This document shows positions 26,702-34,184 of a stretch of 60,453 nucleotides of DNA, one piece after another. The number at the start of each line of letters is the position of its first letter. Position 1 is the stretch's first letter. The notes under the pieces are model-generated. The model was not told where the DNA came from and made no database searches. It was given only the letters and a program-made list of their open reading frames with translations. The DNA comes from Nostoc sp. NMS2 (GTDB taxonomy: Bacteria; Cyanobacteriota; Cyanobacteriia; Cyanobacteriales; Nostocaceae): NCBI RefSeq assembly GCF_017115105.1, contig NZ_JABXKH010000041.1, forward strand, positions 1-60,453, written 5' to 3'. The position numbers were made by a program, and so were the translations under genes.

Positions 26702-27796
26702 CTATACTGATTCCTTTGGCAACAATTCTGATGCTACTTCACTCTTAACTACATTCTCAGAATCACCAGATTTAGAAAAACCATCTGCTGCATCTTTGAT
26801 AAAACCAGCTATAGGTACCGCGATTAGCAAACCTAAAACTCCACCAACATTGGTTCCTACAAGTAAAGCAATTAATACCCATATTGGTCTAAGTCCAGTA
26901 AATCTGCCTAAAAGCCGTGGTGCGATCGCCTGATCGATTAACTGGTCAATGACAAAAGCTACCGCCAAAACCTTCACTGCTAGCCAAAAATCATGCGTGG
27001 CTAATATTAAAGTTATTACAACAAGACTGACAACATCACCAAAGGGAATTAAGCTCAAAAGCCCCACTCCCAAACCAAAGAGTAAAGCAAACTGCACTTG
27101 AAAAGCTAAAAACATTAATGTTTCTGAAACTCCCATTAGCAAAGCCAAAGTTCCTTGCCCAATCAAGTAATTTTGGAAGTTTTGCTGAATAGACTGTTTT
27201 ACTTGTTGGGCAAAATTACCTGGTAACTTCTTAAATGTCCATTCCCAAATTATCGGGCCATCCAACAATAGATAAAAAGTCAGCACTACTATAATTAATG
27301 CATCAGAAACACTATCAATCGTATCTACAATAATGCTTAAAAGTTTATCTGTAATGAACTCTAATTCATTAGGTAATTGGTCAGTAAATTGTGTTAGTAG
27401 CTGACTTAAATTTACATTTAATTTGTGCCTAAAAAACCAATCATTTAAAACTTGAAGTTTTTCTTCGCTAGAATCAATCCATTGAGGAAGAATTTTCACC
27501 ATCTCATGAGATTGCTCTAAAACAATGGGAACTAAAGTGATACCCAGAGCAACAATAATTATCAATGCTGAGATAAAAACTAATGATACTGCATAGCCAC
27601 GTTTTACTCCTCGCTTTTGGAGAATGGCAACAGGATAGTTTAAAACGAATGCAAGCAAAGTAGCTAAGACAAGAATTGTGACGACGGGTTGAAAATTTTT
27701 AACAAGCAAAAATGCTAGCCAACCATTGAGAAAAATTAGAGGAAATAGCAGCGTAAAAATTAACCATTTAACCAGTTGATTGAGTGATAAATTCAT
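26702..27796 (-). CDS. AI-2E family transporter (PerM-like permease), paralogue 1
   Basis: A 364-residue membrane protein with about eight helices in the AI-2E/PerM pattern: an N-terminal helix pair, a long amphipathic periplasmic stretch rich in Gln and Leu, then FYLLLDGPIIW, FQNYLIGQGTLALLMGV and the C-terminal IAPRLLGRFTGLRPIWVLIALLVG ... IAVPIAGFIKDAADG signature. Family members export small molecules or act as Na+/H+ antiporters; the substrate here is unknown. The frame extends to a TTG at 27838, but the ATG at 27796 (MNLSLNQLVKW) is preferred. The second paralogue at 41343-42446 shares the whole layout. Confidence 0.85.
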   Translation of the reverse strand: MNLSLNQLVKWLIFTLLFPLIFLNGWLAFLLVKNFQPVVTILVLATLLAFVLNYPVAILQKRGVKRGYAVSLVFISALIIIVALGITLVPIVLEQSHEMVKILPQWIDSSEEKLQVLNDWFFRHKLNVNLSQLLTQFTDQLPNELEFITDKLLSIIVDTIDSVSDALIIVVLTFYLLLDGPIIWEWTFKKLPGNFAQQVKQSIQQNFQNYLIGQGTLALLMGVSETLMFLAFQVQFALLFGLGVGLLSLIPFGDVVSLVVITLILATHDFWLAVKVLAVAFVIDQLIDQAIAPRLLGRFTGLRPIWVLIALLVGTNVGGVLGLLIAVPIAGFIKDAADGFSKSGDSENVVKSEVASELLPKESV

Positions 27797-27924
27797 AATT
27801 AATTTAAAAAACAAAATTATTCTAGTTACTAGATTCAACCGAGTAATTAAATATGCTCAAGAGGAAGTAGACAATAAAAATCTTCCCCCACTCCCCACTC
27901 CCTATTTCCCCATTATTCCAATTA

Positions 27925-29358
27925 CTAACTTTCAGCAAAAGCTAAAAACTGCTCCTCATTTATTCGCCCTGCTTGATACAGAGTATTAGTAATTTCCGAA
28001 ATAGTTAAAACCGCATGGCTGCGATAACCATTTTGCTGTAACCTATCTTTCACACCCTGTTCATGGTCGATCAATACCACAATATCATTAACATTTAGTC
28101 CTGCTGATTGTAACTTTCCTGCTCCTTCCATAACACTTTTGCCACTAATAAGAATATCGTCAACTACTACAACTGTTTCACCAGGATGAAAGTTACCCTC
28201 AATAACTTTGCGCGTTCCGTGCGCTTTCACCTCTTTACGGGGGAAAATCATTGGACAATGAAGGCGCAAAGCTAAACCAGTGGCAGTAGGCAAAGAACCA
28301 TAAGGAATACCTGCTAACCTATCAAAATTGAGATTCTTTAAAATATCCTCATAAGCAGTGAGAACTTGATTAAAAACTTGGGGATTGGAAATAATTTTGC
28401 GTAAGTCGATGTAATAAGGAAATATCGCTCCTGATGCTTGGATAAAGCTGCCAAACATAATACAGTCAATGTCATAAAGTTGTAAAATCAAATCCTGGTG
28501 AGGGTGCTGATTTAGGAAACAAACATCAGGAAACCACACAGAACATGTAGAATTTTCGTGAATAATTTCAGTTTTTAGTTGATTAATTTCTGCACGTAAA
28601 GCCTTGACTTCCTCAGATAATTGTGTGTTTCCCAACATATCTTGAGGAACAGGAATCAGCAAACCATCACCGTTAGCATTCAACCCTGCTTCTAAAATTT
28701 GTTTTAGATTTCCACCTTTCGCCCAGATACTACGTGCCATAATAATCCGTTCAGGTGCGATCGCTCGAATCAGGGCTAAAACTTCAGCATTTGTAGTTCC
28801 CACTTCTAAACCCAATTGTTCTGGAGTTCCCCAGGTTTTTGATTCCTTTACCACCTGTAAATAAAGGGGTGACTCATTTGTAGGATATTGCTGTAAAGCT
28901 TCTGCACCTGGATTAGAAGTACAGCATAAGATAAATACCGCTTTCTCAGGATAGACCAAAAAAGGTGCTACATGATCTTGTCCTGTATAGGGACTAAGAG
29001 TGATTGCATCCACCTGCCATTCTGCAAACACAGTTTGGGCAAAAATGGTACTAGTATTTAAGTCACTGTGTTTGGCATCTAAGATAACCGAGATATGGGG
29101 TGGAATTGCTGCTAAAATTTTGTACAGCAGTTCTAAACCAGGAATACCTAACGCTTCGTAGAAGCCAAGTGTCGGTTTATAAGCACAAACGTAATCAGCA
29201 GTTTCCGCAATAATGAATTTTAACCACTTTTCCAAACCAGCGATGAGTTCCTCAGATTCATAACGCACAGGCATCATCTCTGGATTTGGATCAAGTCCTA
29301 CAAATAGTAAGCTTTGATTTTGTAAGATATTACGATTCAATTTATCAAAAAAGTTCAT
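27925..29358 (-). CDS. pyrF-pyrE: Bifunctional orotidine-5'-phosphate decarboxylase / orotate phosphoribosyltransferase
   Basis: A 477-residue fusion catalysing the last two steps of UMP synthesis. Residues about 1-265 are the decarboxylase (LLFVGLDPNPEMMP, then the catalytic VILDAKHSDLNTS and a C-terminal RIIMARSIWAKGG). Residues about 285-477 are the phosphoribosyltransferase with the PRPP-binding motif VVVVDDILISGKSVMEGA. The domain order is decarboxylase first, opposite to the animal and plant UMP synthase. Cyanobacteria are known to carry this inverted fusion. It is complete with an ATG start. Downstream on the same strand lies the AI-2E permease, about 130 bases away. Confidence 0.93.
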   Translation of the reverse strand: MNFFDKLNRNILQNQSLLFVGLDPNPEMMPVRYESEELIAGLEKWLKFIIAETADYVCAYKPTLGFYEALGIPGLELLYKILAAIPPHISVILDAKHSDLNTSTIFAQTVFAEWQVDAITLSPYTGQDHVAPFLVYPEKAVFILCCTSNPGAEALQQYPTNESPLYLQVVKESKTWGTPEQLGLEVGTTNAEVLALIRAIAPERIIMARSIWAKGGNLKQILEAGLNANGDGLLIPVPQDMLGNTQLSEEVKALRAEINQLKTEIIHENSTCSVWFPDVCFLNQHPHQDLILQLYDIDCIMFGSFIQASGAIFPYYIDLRKIISNPQVFNQVLTAYEDILKNLNFDRLAGIPYGSLPTATGLALRLHCPMIFPRKEVKAHGTRKVIEGNFHPGETVVVVDDILISGKSVMEGAGKLQSAGLNVNDIVVLIDHEQGVKDRLQQNGYRSHAVLTISEITNTLYQAGRINEEQFLAFAES

Positions 29359-29453
29359 TTTTTTTAAAGAGTCATTAGTTATTGGTCATTAGTCATTAGT
29401 CATTAGTCATTATTATTGCCTGCGTCTCTCTATCTCCATGACCATAGTTTATT

Positions 29454-29735
29454 TAAGTAAGTTGGCGCAAAAAAAACCAAGTATTTTACGAAACTTAAAT
29501 ACGCTTAAACCTCATCTAAGTTGAGAACCGTAGTTTTCGCCCTCACCCTAAATCCCTCTCCCATATCTGGGAGAGGGACTTTGAAATTCTAGCTCCCCGA
29601 ATCCCAGATATGGGGGATAGGTTGGGGGATGAGGGCAAATCCTTACTAATGACCAATACTTCGACTACGCTCAGTACAAGTGACAAATGACCAATGACCG
29701 CCTTTGCGAGTTATCTTTAATTGCGCCAACCTACT
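29454..29735. repeat. MITE-like repeat, family A, copy 3, reversed and interrupted
   Basis: Terminal sequences taagtaagttggcgcaa and ttgcgccaacctact match copies at 3973-4089 and 41149-41265, in reverse orientation. At 282 bases it is more than twice as long: one insertion is a hairpin unit around 29538-29635 (ccctctcccatatctgggag and its complement) and another is the acttcgact...cagtacaagtg element at 29657-29682. It therefore records nested insertions. Confidence 0.75.
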
Positions 29736-29737
29736 GA

Positions 29738-30325
29738 CTAAAACATTGATTCTGTTAATTCAGTACCACCAGCTTTTTGCCCTAATTGAGAGTGAATTAC
29801 TGCAAATAAGATAACCATCGGCACTGAGGCAAAGTGAACAATTCGCAATGCTTGCCAATTGCCAAACAAATCCACAATCCAGGGAAATTGAGCAGGTTTA
29901 TACATTCCTATTCCTGTAAATAACGCCAGCAGCAAGATCGGAATAATTGCTGTATACGCAATCCGATGCCAAGCATAAATTAAGCGTTTGGAATTTTGAC
30001 TTTTTTGTAATGCTTTGAAATCATTCGCACCGACAAACCGATGTCGCCAGCGTCGGGTAATTAAAACGTAAATTCCATACCACAAGAGATTTAGCGAGAA
30101 TAGCCACATTGCTGCGAAATGCCAGTGTCTACCGCCTGCAAGCCAACCTCCTAACGTAAATATCGGAGGAATGTGCAAACCTGCACGTCCCCCAAAAACA
30201 GGGTTGGCGTTGTAAATTTGTAGTCCACTGGTGAGCATGATAAACAGACTGATGATGTTACACCAGTGAAAAATTTTGGCTGCGATCGCTTGAGTGGGTG
30301 GCTTTCGAGTTTGAGAGGGGGTCAC
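29738..30325 (-). CDS. Cytochrome b/b6 domain protein (thiosulfate reductase / formate dehydrogenase gamma type)
   Basis: A 195-residue membrane cytochrome with four helices. Likely haem-ligand histidines occur in KIFHWCNIISLF, GRHWHFAAMW, YAWHRIAYTAI and RIVHFASVPMVILFAVIHS. Such proteins anchor and pass electrons to molybdopterin oxidoreductases (formate dehydrogenase, thiosulfate reductase, YedY-like), but no such partner gene is in this window. The frame begins at a TTG at 30346, but a GTG at 30325 has GGAG nine bases upstream and is preferred; this removes seven residues. Its stop lies three bases from the end of the nested repeat. Confidence 0.75.
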   Translation of the reverse strand: MTPSQTRKPPTQAIAAKIFHWCNIISLFIMLTSGLQIYNANPVFGGRAGLHIPPIFTLGGWLAGGRHWHFAAMWLFSLNLLWYGIYVLITRRWRHRFVGANDFKALQKSQNSKRLIYAWHRIAYTAIIPILLLALFTGIGMYKPAQFPWIVDLFGNWQALRIVHFASVPMVILFAVIHSQLGQKAGGTELTESMF

Positions 30326-30392
30326 GTCGCTTTGCTCCGAATTCAAAATTCAAAACTACCATAAATAAATTTAGCTGCTCTGTTTTTCTTTT

Positions 30393-30462
30393 CTCTGTGT
30401 ACTCTGCGCCTCTGTGGTTTAAAAGCAATTTATTGAACCGCAGAGGCACAGAGTACGCAGAG
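30393..30462. repeat. 27-bp-arm inverted repeat between VWA and cytochrome genes
   Basis: Arms ctctgtgtactctgcgcctc... (30393-30419) and its near-perfect complement aaccgcagaggcacagagta... (30436-30462) with a 16-base loop. This accgcagaggc-type sequence is a common interspersed repeat (a related piece is at 14215-14235). It lies 11 bases past the VWA stop and could act as a transcript end or stabiliser. Confidence 0.75.
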
Positions 30463-30472
30463 ATTTTATGAG

Positions 30473-32320
30473 TTAATTGGTGGTAGTAGGTTGGACAAAT
30501 CGCTTAATTTCACCACACGCAATATAAGATTTTCCATCAGGTGCTGTTTTGACTTCATCAACGACATAAAGCATTCCTTCCTCACGAACCGATCGCGGAA
30601 AACGCATATTCCAATCTGGTTCATAGCCGTCGGAAACCACTCTAGCGCGTAGCTTGCTGCCATCTTTGACACACTGAACAAGAATGCCGTCTTTTACAGC
30701 ATCAGTTGTGGGAAGGTCGGTGGCACTGGCAGGGCCTTTAGAGGCTTTGCCTGTGTTAGCGATATAGGATTGTCTAGGGGCAACGAAGATATCTGCTTCA
30801 CCAGGTTGAGCAAAACGAGTGATATTGCCACCTACACGGTAGAAAGTGCGATCGCTTGAGAGTTCCAGCCCTTCAACAACATATCTTGCTCCCTCAGCCC
30901 GAATACTCCGGGGAAACTGGACATTCTTGGTTGCATCATAGCCTTCAGATATGACTTTGACCCGTAGTTTACCACCTTCACGAATGCAATACAGTTCAAC
31001 ACCTGAGCCAACTTCATTGACAACAGGCATTGCGTATACTTCATCACCAGCAGTCACACCGCGCCCTACCAGATCGTTACGATTGCGGTTCATTGTCTGG
31101 TAAGACTGATCTCGCAATTCTTTACGTCCGGCATTACCTAGAGCTTTTTGGGCGATTCGACCTGCAAAATACTCCAGCTGATCGATCTCTTCAGCAATTT
31201 CAAAATTCTCGTTTAACCCTTTATCCCGCAAATCTTTCACCAGGGTACGCAGGGTTTCTTCTGCTTCCTGGTGTCTGCCATGTTCAGCTAAGTCGAGAGC
31301 AGTCTCTTTAGCCTTAGCGATGGTGAGGCGGCTCAGTTCAAGAGTGATATAGCTTGTAGAGGCAAAAGCTGCTTCCTCAATAGTGCCAACTTTGGCGATG
31401 ATATCTGCTGTGCCTGAAACGTTTTGAATGAGGTCATTTTGGACAACATCGGCGCTGTAATGCAGTTTCATCACAGGTAACTCACCAACTTGAGCGCTTG
31501 ATATCACCAAACTTAAGCCGAGAAGTTTGTCTTCACCCTCATAAAGCTCTCCCAAGGTGATGACAGCTTGACCAGCGTCATTCTGGCTAACTTTAGCAAG
31601 ACTTAAGGTATCAACAAGACTGACACCTTCAGCCAACTCAAGTGTCACTGTGAGGTTTTGTCCTACTACTGCTCTCAGACTGTCTAGCTCAATACTAAAC
31701 ACTTCAGTTGCTTCATCGATGCTTTGAATGAAGTAGAAGTTGCCCGTAGCAGCCCTTGCCATACCAATCAGCAGGTCTTCATTAAAACCCTGAGCAAAAC
31801 CTAATGTAGTTGTGGTGATACCTTCTTCAGCTTTTTGCCCTGATGTCGCCGTTAGTACCTTGGGGTCTTGAATGCCCATATTGGCGTGACCATCGGTAAG
31901 CAAGAGAACCCGGTTGATTTTTTGCGGATCAAGTCGCGTTTTGACGTGTTCACAGCCTTTGAGCCATCCTCCCGATAAGTTGGTAATACCGCCTGCTCTC
32001 ACTTTGCGGATAGAATCTTTGAGTGTGGCTTTGTTAGTTACAGCTTGGGGTGGCACAACGCTGTCTACTTCATCGTCGTAAACAACTACTGAGAGAATGT
32101 CATCTGGCTCAAGTTGATCTACCACAGACTCAGCAGCTTTGAGTGCATGATGTAAGGCAGCGCCTGCCATAGAGCCGGAACGGTCAATTACCAGAGAAAG
32201 GTTAAGGTTCCGTCGGGGAGATTCAGCTATGTCAGGACGAAAACGTAGCAGAATATTAGTCTTTAATGAAGATCCGGCGGGGAGAATAGACTGGTCAAAT
32301 TCGTAACTTGTCTTAATCAT
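30473..32320 (-). CDS. VWA domain-containing protein with duplicated C-terminal module
   Basis: A 615-residue soluble protein. The von Willebrand A domain (about 35-215) has a complete MIDAS metal site: DRSGSM, the Thr in GGITNLSGG, and LLTDGHANMG. A helical stretch (about 310-400) follows. The C-terminus contains two copies of a roughly 60-residue module: CIREGGKLRVKVISEGYD ... FPRSIRAEGARYVVEGL and CVKDGSKLRARVVSDGYE ... FPRSVREEGMLYVVDEV. MIDAS VWA domains mediate metal-dependent protein binding; the partner is unknown. There is no signal peptide. A GAGGG lies upstream of the ATG. Divergent from the Rieske gene. Confidence 0.85.
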   Translation of the reverse strand: MIKTSYEFDQSILPAGSSLKTNILLRFRPDIAESPRRNLNLSLVIDRSGSMAGAALHHALKAAESVVDQLEPDDILSVVVYDDEVDSVVPPQAVTNKATLKDSIRKVRAGGITNLSGGWLKGCEHVKTRLDPQKINRVLLLTDGHANMGIQDPKVLTATSGQKAEEGITTTTLGFAQGFNEDLLIGMARAATGNFYFIQSIDEATEVFSIELDSLRAVVGQNLTVTLELAEGVSLVDTLSLAKVSQNDAGQAVITLGELYEGEDKLLGLSLVISSAQVGELPVMKLHYSADVVQNDLIQNVSGTADIIAKVGTIEEAAFASTSYITLELSRLTIAKAKETALDLAEHGRHQEAEETLRTLVKDLRDKGLNENFEIAEEIDQLEYFAGRIAQKALGNAGRKELRDQSYQTMNRNRNDLVGRGVTAGDEVYAMPVVNEVGSGVELYCIREGGKLRVKVISEGYDATKNVQFPRSIRAEGARYVVEGLELSSDRTFYRVGGNITRFAQPGEADIFVAPRQSYIANTGKASKGPASATDLPTTDAVKDGILVQCVKDGSKLRARVVSDGYEPDWNMRFPRSVREEGMLYVVDEVKTAPDGKSYIACGEIKRFVQPTTTN

Positions 32321-32607
32321 TTTTTATATCCCTCAAAATTGTCTGTTATGAGCTACAAACCCTATAGTGTAAGGATAGGAAGTGCTTTATTTAGTTTACC
32401 CAGAAATCAGTTTATTCAGTGTATGAATGAAGTTTAATGTAAGATTTATAGCTGTTAAATTTAGCCAGTGTTAGCAAAGCTCGTCGTAGACATCGCTTTT
32501 TTGGAAGAAATTTACGATTTACTGATTTTTCCCTGGTACTAAAAGGCGATCGCACTGGTCACAATTGCGAGAAACTGAAAGCAGATCAATTAGGAAAGGA
32601 GAACCTA

Positions 32608-32964
32608 ATGAGTTGGACTAAAGTTCTTGCAGTCGAAGCACTTTCCCCAGGTGCGCGAGAAGTGGTGAAAGTTGGCAACCGGAAAATTCTGCTTTTGAAT
32701 CACGAAAATCAGCTTTATGCTGTAGATAACACCTGTCCTCACTTAAAATTACCTCTGAAAAGTGGTAAAATAAAAGATGGGACAATTGTTTGTTCTTTCC
32801 ATCACAGTGCTTTTGACCTGCGGACTGGTGAGGTACAAGACTGGTGTTCTTGGCCACCTGGTGTAGGTAAGGTACTCTCATTGGTTTCACAACCAAAGGC
32901 GTTGCCAGTGTTTCCTCTTCGTGTGGAAGAAGGTAGTATCTGGGTTGATGTACAAGAGGAATAG
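32608..32964 (+). CDS. Rieske [2Fe-2S] ferredoxin-type protein
   Basis: A 118-residue stand-alone Rieske domain. The first cluster-binding box is CPHLKLPL (near residues 46-53) and the second is CSFHHSAFDLRTGE (near 66-79), giving the two Cys and two His ligands. It is expected to be a small soluble electron carrier, similar to those serving oxygenases or nitrite reductases (NirD-like). No oxygenase is adjacent. A strong ribosome binding site, AAAGGAG, precedes the ATG at 32608. It is followed by a hairpin terminator at 33085-33121. Confidence 0.9.
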   Translation: MSWTKVLAVEALSPGAREVVKVGNRKILLLNHENQLYAVDNTCPHLKLPLKSGKIKDGTIVCSFHHSAFDLRTGEVQDWCSWPPGVGKVLSLVSQPKALPVFPLRVEEGSIWVDVQEE

Positions 32965-33084
32965 CACCCTCTCTCGATTTACTGCCATTGGGCAAACATC
33001 AGAAGTTGCCAGTAGGCTACAAAATGTTACCTAAACTTTTTGCAGCAATTTGCCTATTCATTTTTGAGTGACAATAGAAATATC

Positions 33085-33121
33085 AGAAACGGAGGATTGA
33101 CAAAAAACAACCTCCGTTTCT
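33085..33121 (+). terminator. Hairpin terminator after the Rieske gene
   Basis: Perfect 11-bp stem agaaacggagg / cctccgtttct with a 15-base loop (attgacaaaaaacaa), 120 bases downstream of the Rieske stop. The right arm ends in ttt followed by ctatag, so the T-run is weak. Confidence 0.55.
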
Positions 33122-33291
33122 ATAGCCTTCTCAATGCCTCAATTGAATCTCAAGAATTTTATTGATCGCTACACCTTCATAAAATAGTTTTATCTTGCTC
33201 ATTGGTCAGAAATCCCCTTAGACTAATTTCCATTTATTTCAATTATTTGAATTATTTTTTTGTTTGCAATACGCACAAAAGGCCATTGTTA

Positions 33292-34155
33292 ATGATTAGT
33301 ATAATTACACCAGTTTATAACGGTGAGAAATTTATAGAATCTTGCCTTCAAGTTGTCATTGACCAAAACTGTTTAGAAGTGGAGCATATCATTGTCGATG
33401 GAGGTTCAAGCGACAAGACAGTAGACATTATTAAGGATAAAGCCAATCAATATCCCCACATCCGTTGGATTAGTGAAAAAGACAAAGGACAATCTGACGC
33501 TCTCAATAAAGGAATTGCTATGGCACGAGGAGAGATTATCGGTGTTTTAAATGTTGATGATTTTTATGAAGTAAATGTTCTTAATCGCATTTGTGAGATT
33601 TTCCCAACTTTACCAGAACCTAGCTTGATTGTTGGCAACTGTAATATTATTAATCAGAAAGATCGGTTAAATTCTATTAATAAACCTAGACAATTAAGAA
33701 CAATAGATTTACTGTTAGAAAGGCGAGTTAATGATGATGCAATTATCGATGCTTCTTTTCCAGTAAATCCATCTGCTTACTTCTATCATAAATCATTGCA
33801 TCAGAAAATCGGACTCTATAAAGTAGAAGATCATTATTCAATGGATATAGATTTCCTTTTAAAAGCTGTTTGTTCATCTCATGTTAAGTATTTCAATGAA
33901 ACTTGGGGTAACTTTAGATATTATCCAGGAAGTAAAACATTTAATGATTTTGCAACAGGAAGCGGTTTAGCGCGAATTGAACAATTATTCAATGATTATA
34001 TTAAAACACTATCTTTGATGGAGCAATGGCAGATTTGGTTAGCTCGAAATATAAATTTTACCTTCTTAAAAATCTTTTATTTTTCCAAGCATCCAGAACG
34101 ATTGCCTGAATCTATTAAGCAGCGATTAACTAAACAGGACTTACGCAAAAAATAG
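33292..34155 (+). CDS. Glycosyltransferase family 2 protein
   Basis: A 287-residue GT-A fold glycosyltransferase. It starts MISIITPVYNGEKFIESCL, with VEHIIVDGGSSDKTVDII, SEKDKGQSDALNKGIAMARG and the nucleotide-sugar metal site VLNVDDFY, all classic family 2 features. The C-terminal part has no membrane helix, so it is a cytosolic or membrane-associated sugar transferase, probably for polysaccharide or glycolipid synthesis. The open frame extends to 33202, but the added residues are unlike the family and the ATG at 33292 is chosen. It converges on mutS and no polysaccharide cluster surrounds it. Confidence 0.9.
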   Translation: MISIITPVYNGEKFIESCLQVVIDQNCLEVEHIIVDGGSSDKTVDIIKDKANQYPHIRWISEKDKGQSDALNKGIAMARGEIIGVLNVDDFYEVNVLNRICEIFPTLPEPSLIVGNCNIINQKDRLNSINKPRQLRTIDLLLERRVNDDAIIDASFPVNPSAYFYHKSLHQKIGLYKVEDHYSMDIDFLLKAVCSSHVKYFNETWGNFRYYPGSKTFNDFATGSGLARIEQLFNDYIKTLSLMEQWQIWLARNINFTFLKIFYFSKHPERLPESIKQRLTKQDLRKK

Positions 34156-34184
34156 CCCAAACCTTGATTTTCTTCTTAGGGCAA

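Noticed and set aside
29738..30325. Complete molybdoenzyme respiratory complex
   Set aside because: Only the b-type cytochrome subunit is present; the adjacent genes are pyrF-pyrE and a VWA protein, with no molybdopterin oxidoreductase.
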